Positions 17,525-27,500 of a stretch of DNA of 43,531 bases are shown piece after piece (within the stretch, counting starts at the first letter, position 1; each line of letters starts with the position of its first letter). A program made the translations under genes and the position numbers. The stretch lies in the NCBI GenBank assembly GCA_028284365.1, contig JANQRW010000046.1:1-43531 (forward strand). Direction: 5' to 3'. This stretch comes from Marinicella sp. GTDB taxonomy: Bacteria > Pseudomonadota > Gammaproteobacteria > Xanthomonadales > Marinicellaceae. The notes under the pieces are model-generated. The model did not search any database and was not told where the DNA came from. It saw nothing but the letters and a program-made list of their open reading frames with translations.

Positions 17525-18040
17525 ATGAAGAAAATATTATTATTGATCGGTCTTATGCTGCTTTCAGCAACATCAAAAGCAGAAGACGTATTACAAAAGC
17601 TACAATCCTTGATGAATGTTGAACCTTCAGTTGAGGTTAATTTGGGTGCAGCCATGCTCGGCTTACTCAGTGGCATGACCAGTGAAGAAAAGCAAGTCTC
17701 AGATGTGATGAAGAACCTGACTGAAATAGCGGTTCGGGTATATGACTTGGATGATGAAGAGTTTAAAGGTGACCTGAGCCAAATTAAATCATTCATCAAT
17801 GCCACCGCTGGTGAAATGAAAGCGCTGGGTATGCAACAGCTCGCGGCCATTCGAGAGGATGATTCGACAGTCTATATCATGGCAGATATGGATGAAGATA
17901 AAATGCAAGGCTTGTCAGTCATCGCATTAGATGATGATTCTGAACTGGTGGTGATTAAAATTGGTGGTCAAATCATGATGAAAGATTTGGCTGGATTGAT
18001 GGATCGATTTGATGTGGATCTCGGTGATATCGACATGTAA
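17525..18040 (+). CDS. DUF4252 family exported protein
   Basis: A 171-residue protein with a signal peptide MKKILLLIGLMLLSATSKA, probably cleaved before EDVLQ. The remainder follows the DUF4252 pattern: VEVNLGAAMLGLLSGM, a middle block VRVYDLDDEEFKGD, and IVIKIGGQIMMKDLAGLM-like C-terminal strands. Function is unknown for the family. The ATG at 17525 is chosen over a GTG four codons upstream because GGAG lies six bases before it and it begins the signal peptide. It is the third gene of the sigma / TM protein operon, starting 11 bases after the TM gene. Similar triads of ECF sigma, small membrane protein and DUF4252 protein are familiar from other bacteria, which suggests a shared envelope-related response. 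Confidence 0.88.
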   Translation: MKKILLLIGLMLLSATSKAEDVLQKLQSLMNVEPSVEVNLGAAMLGLLSGMTSEEKQVSDVMKNLTEIAVRVYDLDDEEFKGDLSQIKSFINATAGEMKALGMQQLAAIREDDSTVYIMADMDEDKMQGLSVIALDDDSELVVIKIGGQIMMKDLAGLMDRFDVDLGDIDM

Positions 18041-18042
18041 AG

Positions 18043-18073
18043 AAACCCGACAAAAAACTTAAAAGCGGGCTTT
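18043..18073 (+). terminator. Weak terminator-like hairpin after the DUF4252 gene
   Basis: AAACCCG (18043-18049) can pair with CGGG-C-TTT (18066-18073), giving a stem with one bulged C and a 16-base loop, followed by a short T run. It may end the sigma operon before rpmE2. Confidence 0.35.
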
Positions 18074-18099
18074 ACTTTCATATAACATGACATTACAAT
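18071..18099 (+). promoter_or_regulatory. Possible sigma-70 promoter for rpmE2
   Basis: TTTACT (18071-18076), 17 bases, TACAAT (18094-18099). Spacing is ideal and both hexamers are close to consensus. The start codon is at 18137. Confidence 0.45.
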
Positions 18100-18136
18100 A
18101 CGCCGTCACGTTCGATACAGTACATTGGAAACAATT

Positions 18137-18382
18137 ATGAGAAAAGATATTCATCCAGAATACAGAGAAGTGGTATTTCAAGATACCGGTGCAGATTTTG
18201 CGTTTTTGACCCGTTCATGCATCCACTCAAAAGAAACCATCAAATGGGAAGATGGTAATGAGTATCCTTTGGTGAAAATTGAAATTTCTTCGAAATCACA
18301 TCCATATTACACTGGTCAACAAAAAGTGGCCGATTCAGGTGGGCGTGTTGATCGTTTCAAACGCAGATACCAAAGGAAATAA
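18137..18382 (+). CDS. rpmE2: 50S ribosomal protein L31 type B
   Basis: An 81-residue ribosomal protein. The sequence [20 protein letters not shown] and the later [15 protein letters not shown] are typical of type B L31, the zinc-independent form: there is one lone Cys at 28 and no CxxC pair. In many bacteria this form replaces the zinc-binding one when zinc is scarce; whether the other copy exists is not visible here. ATG 18137 is chosen over a TTG four codons upstream because GGA lies at a good distance and the alignment begins there. It has its own candidate promoter and a strong terminator. Confidence 0.95.
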   Translation: MRKDIHPEYREVVFQDTGADFAFLTRSCIHSKETIKWEDGNEYPLVKIEISSKSHPYYTGQQKVADSGGRVDRFKRRYQRK

Positions 18383-18404
18383 TTTCCAACATTCAAAAAG
18401 ATTT

Positions 18405-18433
18405 AAAAAAACCCGACCAGTTCGGGTTTTTTT
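18405..18433 (+). terminator. Rho-independent terminator after rpmE2
   Basis: ACCCGA (18411-18416) pairs with TCGGGT (18422-18427) around a five-base loop, flanked by six A on the left and six T on the right. The stem can extend through the A/T runs. This is a strong intrinsic terminator 23 bases after the rpmE2 stop and could work in both directions. Confidence 0.92.
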
Positions 18434-18707
18434 GTGCATGTAATAAAAGTTGAGTTGGTTACATTGTTCTGATAATTCTGGGGGTGATACAAGGGTTTTA
18501 GGGAATCCAGGTTTGTTACTGCAAAGGAAGCTTGTTTTGGTCATGAGCCAGAGTAAGGTCAGTAAGTATTCATTAGGTATGTAACTAAACTGCTTTTCAT
18601 TTTTGCAGCTTAAATGTTAAAATGAACCATTGGCTGAATTGCTGAAGCCTGGCCGTGTTCAAGGCCGCATCAAAAAAATAATCATGACCCAATTTGGAGA
18701 AGTATCA

Positions 18708-19997
18708 ATGAGTGAAGATATCGTAAAAGTCATTACCCCAGAAGGCAAAACTGCAGAATTACCTGTAATCCGTGCCGAAATGGGCCCCCCAACCTTTGAT
18801 ATCAAAACTTTACACAAACAAACCGGATATTTCACCTATGACTCGGGTTTTGCGGCCACCGCTTCATGTAAAAGTGACATCACTTTCATCGACGGTGGTA
18901 AAGGTGTTTTATTGTACCGTGGTTATCCGATTGAGCAACTGGCCGAAAGCAGTAATTTTATGGAAGTCACTTATTTGTTAATGAATGGAGAACTTCCCAA
19001 CAAGCAGCAATTTGAAGATTTTGAAAATTTGATTACACGTCACACCATGGTGCATGAAAAAATTCGTTCATTTATGAATGGTTTTCAATACGATGCACAC
19101 CCCATGGCAATGATGATGAGTGTGATTGGTTCATTTTCAGCGTTCTATCATGACAGCATGAATGTGAATGATCCCAAAGACCGTCGCATTGCTGCAATCA
19201 GATTGATTGCTAAGATGCCAACAGTTGCCGCTGCAGTTTATAAAAACTATGTGGGCCAACCATTTATGTACCCACAAAATCAATTGAGTTTCACTGAACG
19301 CTTGTTGCACATGATGTATGGTGTTCCTGCTGAGTCTTATAAAATCAATCCCGTGGCTGCCAAGGCCTTGGACCTGTTGTTCATCTTACATGCTGATCAT
19401 GAACAAAACGCAAGTACCTCAACAGTCAGGTTGGTTGGTTCGACTGGGGCTAACCCTTTTGCTTGTATTTCAGCAGGTATTGCATCATTGTGGGGCCCGG
19501 CTCATGGTGGTGCGAATGAAGCAGTCTTGAACATGTTGGATGAGATTGGTGATGTTTCGCAGATTGATAAATACGTAGCCAAAGCCAAAGACAAGAATGA
19601 TAAGTTCCGTTTAATGGGATTTGGGCACCGTGTATACAAAAACTTTGACCCAAGAGCCACGATTATACGTAAGGCATGTCATGAGGTATTGGATGAGTTG
19701 GGCGTGCATGATCCACAATTAGAGTTGGCCATGAAATTAGAAGAGATCGCTTTGAAAGATGAGTATTTCGTAGCCAGAAAACTCTATCCGAATGTGGATT
19801 TTTATTCAGGTATCATTTACAAGGCTTTGGGTATTCCTGTACAAATGTTTACGGTGATGTTTGCAATCGCCAGAACTGTTGGCTGGACATCTCAGTGGTT
19901 AGAGCAGTATGAGACTCCTGATACGCGTATTGGTCGCCCCAGACAAGTTTATGGTGGTGCACAAACTCGCGATTATGTGGGTATTGACAAACGCTGA
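18708..19997 (+). CDS. gltA: Citrate synthase, type II (hexameric)
   Basis: A 429-residue enzyme that condenses acetyl-CoA and oxaloacetate at the entry of the citric acid cycle. Conserved blocks are [35 protein letters not shown] (active His), [13 protein letters not shown] (active His) and [13 protein letters not shown]; the C-terminal GRPRQVYGG is typical. ATG 18708 is preceded by GGAGA at a good distance and gives the normal length of about 427 residues. An in-frame ATG eight codons upstream ([12 protein letters not shown]) is less likely. The 274-base leader after the rpmE2 terminator holds a candidate promoter but no gene. Confidence 0.96.
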   Translation: MSEDIVKVITPEGKTAELPVIRAEMGPPTFDIKTLHKQTGYFTYDSGFAATASCKSDITFIDGGKGVLLYRGYPIEQLAESSNFMEVTYLLMNGELPNKQQFEDFENLITRHTMVHEKIRSFMNGFQYDAHPMAMMMSVIGSFSAFYHDSMNVNDPKDRRIAAIRLIAKMPTVAAAVYKNYVGQPFMYPQNQLSFTERLLHMMYGVPAESYKINPVAAKALDLLFILHADHEQNASTSTVRLVGSTGANPFACISAGIASLWGPAHGGANEAVLNMLDEIGDVSQIDKYVAKAKDKNDKFRLMGFGHRVYKNFDPRATIIRKACHEVLDELGVHDPQLELAMKLEEIALKDEYFVARKLYPNVDFYSGIIYKALGIPVQMFTVMFAIARTVGWTSQWLEQYETPDTRIGRPRQVYGGAQTRDYVGIDKR

Positions 19998-20002
19998 AAC
20001 AA

Positions 20003-20707
20003 TTGCAAGATCCTGTAAGACAGCATTTGATTCGATTAGACTTAGATGTTAAGGAAATAACAGGGCAATTACCCGAATATTTAAGCCTTGGATTAAGCGG
20101 TGGGTTCTTATCCCTATATGACAACGATAATTCTCATGCAGAATTATCGGTGAATTTCAGTTCGGATGGTCTGTCTTATCGCAGTCGACAGCACCTTGGT
20201 GTTGAGCATGTAATCAAAGCCTGTCAGCTTAAAGGACAAAAACAGACCAGTCTTTTGGATGCAACTTGTGGTTTGGGTATTGATGCGTTTTTATTACATC
20301 AAGCAGGCTTTGATGTTGTTGCTTGTGAAAAACATCCAGTCATTCATGCCTTGTTGAAGGATGGTTTAGAGCGGTTTGAAAAAGAGACTTCGAGAAAATT
20401 CTTTACCTTGATTTATGGTGATTCCGTAAAAACCATGACACAACATCGTTTTGATGTAATTTACCTTGATCCTATGTTTCCTCATAAAAAGAAAACTGCA
20501 AAAAATAAAAAGGGCATGCAGTTGTTTCAAGCGTTGTATCGAGGATATGCTGATGATACAAACGAATTAGTCCATCATGCGCTGGAGGTGGCTGGTAAAA
20601 GAGTTGTGATCAAGAGGCCAAAAAACGCCCCAATTGTTACAAAATTTAAACCTACTTTCCAAATTTCAGGAAAAACATGCCGTTTTGATGCTTATCAATT
20701 GATTTAG
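20003..20707 (+). CDS. rsmJ: 16S rRNA (guanine-1516-N2)-methyltransferase RsmJ
   Basis: A 234-residue SAM-dependent methyltransferase that modifies G1516 of 16S rRNA. The SAM loop is LDATCGLGIDAFLLHQAGF near residue 88, followed by ACEKHPVIHALLKDGL. The catalytic-type DPMFPHKKKTA motif is near residue 157 and is characteristic of RsmJ. The start is uncertain: TTG 20003, five bases after the gltA stop, is used; a second TTG at 20027 is the other candidate. No ATG is in frame near the beginning and no strong ribosome binding site is seen. It probably reads through from gltA. Confidence 0.9.
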   Translation: MQDPVRQHLIRLDLDVKEITGQLPEYLSLGLSGGFLSLYDNDNSHAELSVNFSSDGLSYRSRQHLGVEHVIKACQLKGQKQTSLLDATCGLGIDAFLLHQAGFDVVACEKHPVIHALLKDGLERFEKETSRKFFTLIYGDSVKTMTQHRFDVIYLDPMFPHKKKTAKNKKGMQLFQALYRGYADDTNELVHHALEVAGKRVVIKRPKNAPIVTKFKPTFQISGKTCRFDAYQLI

Positions 20708-20740
20708 TGTGGTTAAACACTGATACATTGTGATTTTATG

Positions 20741-20766
20741 CACGAAATTAACAATTCGTGATTTTT
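20741..20766 (+). terminator. Possible hairpin terminator or operator after rsmJ
   Basis: CACGAA (20741-20746) and TTCGTG (20755-20760) form a six-pair stem with an eight-base loop, followed by ATTTTTA. It could end rsmJ transcription or act as an operator just upstream of the -35 region of the following gene. Confidence 0.45.
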
Positions 20767-20790
20767 ATCTGTGGCAACATTCATTATAAT
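20762..20790 (+). promoter_or_regulatory. Candidate promoter of the DUF6502-like gene
   Basis: A perfect TATAAT at 20785-20790 lies 17 bases after a TTTTTA hexamer at 20762-20767. The gene starts at 20820, a normal leader distance. Confidence 0.5.
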
Positions 20791-20819
20791 TGTAACTGTG
20801 TGAATTAAATGAGTGTGTG

Positions 20820-21368
20820 ATGAAGAATATACAAATAGTCAAAGAATTAAGTCAGTCTGTATCTCAGCTTGCTGAGGTGATGGCCCAAGCAACTTTACAA
20901 AATGATTTTTCTTATAAAGAGTTCGTAGAGTTTTATAAGATGCATATGGTTAGATTGGCCAAACAGGAAAAAAAGAAATCAACAGTGGTTGAAATTTCAG
21001 CCAGGACAGGAATCGATCGTCGGTTCATTGGCCCCTACTTGAGCAGCGATCAAATCAGTGTCAAACCATCTAAAGTGGTTAAAGTGTTTCAAGATGTTTT
21101 AGCCTATTGTAAGCGCAATGATACTAAGAAAATTCTTAAAAATGATGACAGTGAATCATTTGAGGCATTGTGCCAAAAGCATGCCAATGGTAGCTTGACA
21201 CCCAAAGCCATTTACACCGAGTTGTGGCGTTTGGGCTTGATGAAAGATGTGGGTACACATTATAAGTTGAAGAAATCAAAAGTCTCAGAAAAAAAGGTCG
21301 CCAAGGCTTCAAAAAGAATGGCTCAGATCAGTGACGCGATTGGAGAGTCAGTAGAAGGTTTGTTATAA
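20820..21368 (+). CDS. DUF6502-like protein with a helix-turn-helix-like region
   Basis: A 182-residue protein, mainly helical and rich in lysine. Residues 10-50 (LAEVMAQATLQNDFSYKEFVEFYK) and 55-80 (STVVEISARTGIDRRFIGPYL) resemble the N-terminal part of DUF6502 proteins, in which the second block has a helix-turn-helix look. The later block LTPKAIYTELWRLGLMKDV suggests another small helical domain. The family is uncharacterised and I do not assign a function; DNA or RNA binding is possible given its basic C-terminus. It has its own promoter and ends at a strong bidirectional terminator shared with the convergent OppA-like gene. Confidence 0.6.
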   Translation: MKNIQIVKELSQSVSQLAEVMAQATLQNDFSYKEFVEFYKMHMVRLAKQEKKKSTVVEISARTGIDRRFIGPYLSSDQISVKPSKVVKVFQDVLAYCKRNDTKKILKNDDSESFEALCQKHANGSLTPKAIYTELWRLGLMKDVGTHYKLKKSKVSEKKVAKASKRMAQISDAIGESVEGLL

Positions 21369-21384
21369 GGCTGTATTTTTTGGT

Positions 21385-21416
21385 AAAACAGGCGATGGTT
21401 TTTAATCGCCTGTTTT
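21385..21416. terminator. Bidirectional intrinsic terminator, overlapping the end of the OppA-like gene
   Basis: A perfect 12-pair stem, AAAACAGGCGAT (21385-21396) with ATCGCCTGTTTT (21405-21416), and an eight-base loop. It lies 16 bases after the plus-strand stop at 21368. On the minus strand it includes the last codons and stop (21402) of the OppA-like gene, so its coding end doubles as terminator. Confidence 0.92.
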
Positions 21417-22886
21417 ATGTAAGTATCGACTTAAGTGACGATCCATTGGGTTGTCAATGAAACCTTGGATATCAGTACCAACCAAATGTCTTGAAACATA
21501 GTGGTACAAAGGTATCACTGGAGTTTCGTGTTTAATGATCATTTCTGCTTGCGCTATCAAGTCAGCTTGATTCTCAATAGAAGCGACACGCAGTTGGCTG
21601 ATGGTTTCATCATAGTCATCATGCTTGAAACCATAAAAATTAAAATGCGAAGTACTGTGGAAAAGCTCAAGGAAGTTCAATGGGTCATAATAATCTGCAA
21701 TCCAGCCTGATCTAAAGATTTGCTTGTTATCAGTCTTGCGGGTGTTAACAAATACTTTCCATTCTTGGTTTTTAAGTTGGCTGCGAATGCCCAGGTTTTG
21801 TCGCCACATGGCAGCCACAGCCAAAGCCACTTTCTTTTGATTGGAACTGTTGTTGTATAAGATTTCTAAACGGTCAGTGGCCGGCTTGAACTTGCTTTGC
21901 GTCAATGCTGTTTTGGCTAAATCAAGATCAAATCCCAAGTCATTGTGGTTTGATTTTTCGTTGGTAGGGATTATTTGGTTGGCGGGAACTTGACCACTTT
22001 TAAGTACTTTATCAACCAAAATGCTTCTGTCAATTGACAAGCTTAATGCCTGACGTAAATGGGGGTCTTTTAGGTGTGTGTTCTGTAGATTTAAACCCAA
22101 AAAGAAAGTACCGTAATAGGGTGTAATTCGCAATTCAGCATTCAGGTTTTCCCTTAACCAAGTTATTTTATTATCCGGAATGGTTTCAGTGATATCCAAT
22201 TCTCCGGCGCGAAAACGTAATAATTCGCTGTTTTGATTTTCTGTTACCCAGTAGTTAATGGTCTCAGTTAAGACATCATCAGCGGCATGAAAATACGGAT
22301 TCTTTTTTAAAACCACACGTTCTTGGATGCGCCAATCTGCCAAATAATAGGCACCATTGCTGACATTATTCTCATGTTTATGTGTTGGCATTGGTAAAAA
22401 AATAGGTAGCACCAATTTACTTAATAAACCACTGTCAGGCTGATTAAGCTTGATTTGGAGATGTAATGAGTTTTTTGTACTGAGTTGCAGTTTGCCATCC
22501 AATTCCATGTTTTCAAAGAACTGACGATAGGGTGCAGCTGTTGTTGGTGCGTGGGCCAGTTGCCAGCCATTGATAAAATCATTGGCGGTGACGGTTGTCG
22601 CATCACTCCATTTGGCTTTTGGGTTTAAATCAAAATCCCAGATGGTTTGGTCTTCATTGACCTGGTGGTTTATAGCTACGCCATAGATGGGTTGGGCGTT
22701 GATATCTAAAGTCATTAAACCTTCATACATGTCAAGCAAAATGTTTTGACTGTTCAGCCCCTGAGCCAAACTGGGGTTTAATGAATCCGGTTCCGCACCA
22801 TTGCCACGATTGATGGTTTGGTTGTTGGCAGCAACAACCAAATTAATTTTGCTAATAAGCAAGCAGAATACGATAAGAATTCTCAT
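21402..22886 (-). CDS. Peptide ABC transporter substrate-binding protein (OppA/MppA-like, SBP_bac_5)
   Basis: A 494-residue periplasmic binding protein. It has a signal peptide (LIVFCLLISKINLVVAA), then RGNGAEPDSLNPSLAQGLNSQNILLDMYEGLM, which is the family signature near the N-terminus. Other conserved blocks are WSDATTVTANDFINGW, RQALSLSIDRSILV and GWIADYYDPLNFLELF. It is somewhat shorter than E. coli OppA. Proteins of this group bind peptides for import or murein peptide recycling. No permease or ATPase gene is adjacent, so it is an orphan binding protein that must use a transporter encoded elsewhere, or have another role. Confidence 0.9.
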   Translation of the reverse strand: MRILIVFCLLISKINLVVAANNQTINRGNGAEPDSLNPSLAQGLNSQNILLDMYEGLMTLDINAQPIYGVAINHQVNEDQTIWDFDLNPKAKWSDATTVTANDFINGWQLAHAPTTAAPYRQFFENMELDGKLQLSTKNSLHLQIKLNQPDSGLLSKLVLPIFLPMPTHKHENNVSNGAYYLADWRIQERVVLKKNPYFHAADDVLTETINYWVTENQNSELLRFRAGELDITETIPDNKITWLRENLNAELRITPYYGTFFLGLNLQNTHLKDPHLRQALSLSIDRSILVDKVLKSGQVPANQIIPTNEKSNHNDLGFDLDLAKTALTQSKFKPATDRLEILYNNSSNQKKVALAVAAMWRQNLGIRSQLKNQEWKVFVNTRKTDNKQIFRSGWIADYYDPLNFLELFHSTSHFNFYGFKHDDYDETISQLRVASIENQADLIAQAEMIIKHETPVIPLYHYVSRHLVGTDIQGFIDNPMDRHLSRYLHKTGD

Positions 22887-22987
22887 ACTTATGATTTAAG
22901 CATAATTAGCACCTGTTTTAAATCTTTGATTGGTTTCATGGGTAACTTGAAACAGGGTAAAAATGTACTGGTTTGTGGTGGCTATTT

Positions 22988-22996
22988 TGGTATGAT
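22988..22996 (+). promoter_or_regulatory. Possible extended -10 element upstream of gshA
   Basis: TGGTATGAT at 22988-22996 has the TG-n-TATGAT pattern of an extended -10 site. It lies 41 bases before the gshA ATG. No good -35 hexamer is visible. Confidence 0.4.
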
Positions 22997-23036
22997 GATC
23001 GTTTGCTAATAATGCGCTTCCAAGCGGTTAAACACC

Positions 23037-24389
23037 ATGAAAAAACAACAGCCTGTGGCTTCTAAAAATGAACTTGTTGACTATCTGGCATCAGGTTGTA
23101 AGCCTAAATCTGAATGGAAAGTAGGGACTGAGCATGAAAAGTTTGGTTTTCATCGCAACAACAATCAGCCGTTACATTATGCTGAATCTGGTGGCATCAG
23201 GGATATTTTGAGTGGTTTGGCTGAACAATTCAATTGGCAGCCGGAATATGAGGGTGATGATGTGATCGCATTAAAAAGAGATGGTTGCTCGATTACTTTA
23301 GAGCCGGGTGGACAATTGGAACTGTCAGGGGCACCTTTGGCTGATGTGCATCAAACATGTTGTGAAACTGGTTTACACCTGAAAGAAGTTAAAGCAGTGT
23401 CTGAGCCCTTAGGCAGTGATTTTTTGGGGATGGGTTTTCATCCGACAGCCAGTCGTGATGACATTGAATATATGCCAAAAGGCCGTTATAAAATCATGAG
23501 CAATTACATGCCTAAAGTAGGCACATTGGGTTTAGACATGATGAAACGAACCTGTACCATACAAGCCAATCTTGACTTCTCATCAGAGGCAGATATGGTG
23601 AAGAAATTCAGGGTGTCTTTGGCTTTACAACCAATTGCGACAGCATTATTTGCTAACTCGCCATTTACAGATGGTAAAAGTAACGGTTTTGTCAGTTATC
23701 GTTCGCACATATGGACTGATACCGATGATGATCGTTGTGGCATCATTCCTTGGGTTTTCGAGGTAGGCATGGGTTTTGAAAGGTATGTTGATTATATGCT
23801 GGATGTGCCGATGTATTTTGTGTATCGAGATGGCCGGTATATAGATGCCGCCGGCTTATCATTCAGAGATTTTATGGCTGGTAAGTTATCCATATTGCCT
23901 GGTGAATTACCAACCATAAAAGATTGGGAGGATCATTTAACCACAGCATTTCCAGAGGTGAGGTTGAAAAAGTTTCTTGAAATGCGTGGTGCAGATGGTG
24001 GACCTTGGCGGCGTATTTGTGCGTTACCTGCTTTGTGGATTGGTTTGCTTTATGACCAGGAACAATTAGATATTGCTAACGATTGGATCAGTGATTGGTC
24101 ACTGGCAGAGCACGAACATTTACGCAATGAAGTTCCTAGATTTGGTTTGAGTACAGCTTTTCGTGATCAAAAAGTTCGTGACCTGGCGCTAAAAATGTTG
24201 GATATGTCACGCAAAGGTTTGGTGAAAAGGGCGATTAAATCACCATGTGGTAAAGATGAGAGTATGTTTCTCGAACCTTTACAGGTCATCGCGGATACTT
24301 ATGCCACGCCAGCAGAGCGAAAACTGGGCAAATACCATGGGGTCTGGAGTCAACAACTAGATGAGTTGTTTGATGTGTATGCCTATTAG
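23037..24389 (+). CDS. gshA: Glutamate-cysteine ligase, plant / alphaproteobacterial type
   Basis: A 450-residue enzyme that makes gamma-glutamylcysteine, the first step of glutathione synthesis. The sequence [10 protein letters not shown] near residue 31 and [21 protein letters not shown] near residue 88 are family marks. [38 protein letters not shown] and [25 protein letters not shown] complete the pattern of the plant-type GCL, which is unrelated in sequence to E. coli GshA. This form is common in alphaproteobacteria and Xanthomonadales. It is divergent from the OppA-like gene and ends at a bidirectional terminator. Confidence 0.95.
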   Translation: MKKQQPVASKNELVDYLASGCKPKSEWKVGTEHEKFGFHRNNNQPLHYAESGGIRDILSGLAEQFNWQPEYEGDDVIALKRDGCSITLEPGGQLELSGAPLADVHQTCCETGLHLKEVKAVSEPLGSDFLGMGFHPTASRDDIEYMPKGRYKIMSNYMPKVGTLGLDMMKRTCTIQANLDFSSEADMVKKFRVSLALQPIATALFANSPFTDGKSNGFVSYRSHIWTDTDDDRCGIIPWVFEVGMGFERYVDYMLDVPMYFVYRDGRYIDAAGLSFRDFMAGKLSILPGELPTIKDWEDHLTTAFPEVRLKKFLEMRGADGGPWRRICALPALWIGLLYDQEQLDIANDWISDWSLAEHEHLRNEVPRFGLSTAFRDQKVRDLALKMLDMSRKGLVKRAIKSPCGKDESMFLEPLQVIADTYATPAERKLGKYHGVWSQQLDELFDVYAY

Positions 24390-24478
24390 TGAATAATTAT
24401 GGGGTGACTTGAGTCTTCGGCCTTTGTTCCTGACTCTACTTTAACACCTGTACTCCAAACCTTACCAGTTTTCCCATT

Positions 24479-24519
24479 AACCGCAAAGAAACCAGATTTA
24501 GTGTGGTTTCTTTGCGGTT
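24479..24519. terminator. Long perfect hairpin between gshA and the secreted propeller gene (bidirectional terminator)
   Basis: AACCGCAAAGAAACCA (24479-24494) pairs perfectly over 16 bases with 24504-24519, with a nine-base loop. It sits between two convergent genes, 90 bases after the gshA stop and 14 bases beyond the stop of the minus-strand gene. The inner A/T-rich part gives a T-rich run on each strand, though the tail after the stem is short. Confidence 0.82.
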
Positions 24520-24532
24520 TAAACCAATTTAA

Positions 24533-27500
24533 TCAATGTTCTTGAAGTAGCGTCATTATTTTGATGTTATCACGCAACCAACGACCACCCTCTATTCCTT
24601 GATAAGTGATGTCTACACTGGTGGTGCCATCAGTATCTAAGTTTCTGAAAGTGTTGGCAAGATTAAGTGTGATACTGCCATTGGGTACCAGAGTTCGATC
24701 AATCATCGCTTGATCTCTGCCATAACCATAGACATCATTCATGGGAATAGTGATGTTTTGATTGGGCTCAAATCCGGTATTAAAACCATTGGCCCAACGT
24801 GGATTACCATCGGCATCATAATAGAAAATATAAGCAATCATGACATCATTTACTTGGGCCAGCGAATAGCCCCAGCCATTTTCATCAGAACCACCCCACC
24901 AACCGGTTCCAAAGTCAGGATCTGGTCTGGCGGCATTGCTGACCAATGGTTCAATACACCACTCACTTTCCTCGTCATTGAGTTTCCATTTAGCCAGAGC
25001 TGCAAAATCTAAGTTTCGACTGGTGCCATCCTGACAAGCTGGGTGATTTCTGACTTCAGCGTTATTGAAATTTATGGTCAATCGTCCATCCAATTCAGCA
25101 TCTAAGATGAAAGGGTCAGCTATGGTTGGGTCAATATCATAATCGTATGTAAATGCATTGATGGTGCCAGTAGCAAATTCAGGGTTAAGCACACCTCCCT
25201 GAAGTTGTGTTACAGAGTTGTACCATTCTGGATTACCGATGTCATCATAAGTATAAAACATGGTATAGAACAAGTTGTTGGTGCCAACAGATTCAATAAT
25301 AAAACCATGTCCATCATAGGCTGGGTCATACCAAAGTCCCTTATTAGGGATTTTGCTTTCATCGTTACTGATACATGCATCACAAGTGGGCGAACCTGCA
25401 ACCAAAACATTGCTGATTGCAATGTCATCAAGCCAGAAACCTTCTTGTGAGCTGTTGGTATCAGAGACCATGCGCCATCTGATCTGTACCGTTTCTCCAG
25501 TGTATTTTGTACCCAGATTAACAGTGGCTTCACGCCAGGCTAGCCGGGTGCCAGACCAAGCAAATTGTGCTTGTGCGGTGTTATTGGTACTCAGTTGGCC
25601 ATCATATGGAACAGAGCTCAAGTTCCCTATATCAAACCACAGGTCTGAGTCTTCTAAACGCATTTCAAGAACCAATCCATCCCAGTATTGTCTGGCATCT
25701 CCTTCAGTGTCATATGACATGGCAAATGTAAGTACATTACCACCACCATCAAAAGTCAACCATGGGGTAACCAAAGATTTGTCTGAATATGCGTTTTCAT
25801 TGGTGGTGAACCAACTATTGGTTCCAGAGCTAACTCTGTCAGTAACCCTAATCCAACCATCATTACCAAAAGCCAGTTGGCTATTTAATTGAGAGTCGGT
25901 GTTTTCAGCCCCATCCTCAAATGTACCTGTATTCACACTTTGGTTGGCTGCCGTCAATAATTGTATTGAAGAGTCATAAGTGCTTGAGCCGATATTGATT
26001 GAGACTGGTATTTGAACATCAGTTAAGCAACTGGCGTTGTTGTTCAATTTCACTGGGATAGAGATTTGATGTTTAGTGAAACCACCTAAAGCAATGGTTT
26101 GGTTGCCATTGGTGAAGCTGATCATGCCGGGTAAATCAAAATCAAGTGTCACAGCATTTAAATTTTTCGCAGATAAGTTTTCAATCGCAACAACAAGTTC
26201 CCCGGACTCACCTCGGTCCAAGTAATTATCCAGATCACAACTCGAGTTGTCAGCTATGAATTTTACCAAAGAGACGGCCACAGGGTTTTTGCTTGCTTTG
26301 TAGGTACCACGGCCATGGGTGCCGATAAATAGTTCGTTGCCACGCCACACCAAATCAATGACCCGTGTGAATGCAGGACCATAATCGAACTGTTCCCAGT
26401 TGTAGCTGTTGCCAGCTTGGGTGCCAACCCACAGCCCCAATTCACTGCCAACATACAACACACTCGGATCAGATGGATCATTCACAACTTGCCACAACGG
26501 CATATTGGGCAAATTGCTTGAAATACTGACCCAACTGTTTCCGCCATCAGTGGTTTTTAAGATTCGATTGCTGAAATAGCCCCCAAAGGTGGCGTAAATG
26601 GTATTACCAGATGTGTCAAATATGTCTACCTTTATATCCGTGACCACTGTACCATCGACGCCTAAACTACTAGGAGGTGCAATATCGGTGATGGTATTGG
26701 TGGATCCCAAACCACTGATTTGGATGATCTGATTGGTACCCTGTGTATCAGATGTTGCCATGCCAGCATAAGCAATTGTGCTTTGGTGAGGATTAAATGC
26801 AAGGGCTGAGACACCTGAATCATTGATTGAGCCAGTTACATCTGACCATGAAGCTGAATCCAGAGATCTGGCATCATTACTGAAATAAACTTTATCAGTG
26901 CCTACTAGCATGCGATTACCATCATTGCCATCTAGTATGAAGGGTTGAATAAAGCGTGCACCTTCGGTGTCTGGTAATGCCATGAGTTGTATTGAAAGAC
27001 CGCCATCATCGGATCCATAAATTTCACCATTTGGGAACGAACCATAAATGAATTGTGGTTGTTGTTGATCCCAGGCACTGTAACCTCCATCACCACCAGC
27101 CCAGGGCAACCATGTTTGTTGATCGCCAAAATAGAGTTTGGCGCCATTGTCTTGGGTTCCCGAGATGACTTGCTGACCGTCCGGACTGACTGCGATGCCA
27201 TAGCTTTGAGAGATATTTAAGCCGTTGTTCAGTGCCAACCATGTGTTACCACCGTCTTCAGATTTGGCCACACCGCCATCATTGACCACATATATGTGGT
27301 TGCTGTTGTGTGGACTGAAGAAATACCCATGATGATCGGCATGAATGTATTGATCAATAAAGCCAGCGGGCGAAAACCAAAATGTATTTCTATTGATAGA
27401 ATCACCACCATTGTTGGTGCTGTACAAGTCAACCGCACCCATAATTACATGATCCGAGTCACTTGGATTTACAGCTATTGCCATATCATACCAGCCTTGC

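Noticed and set aside
18434..18707. Possible riboswitch or small RNA in the gltA leader
   Set aside because: Only a weak GGCC/GGCC pairing near the gene start and a plain promoter candidate were seen; no known riboswitch core was recognised.
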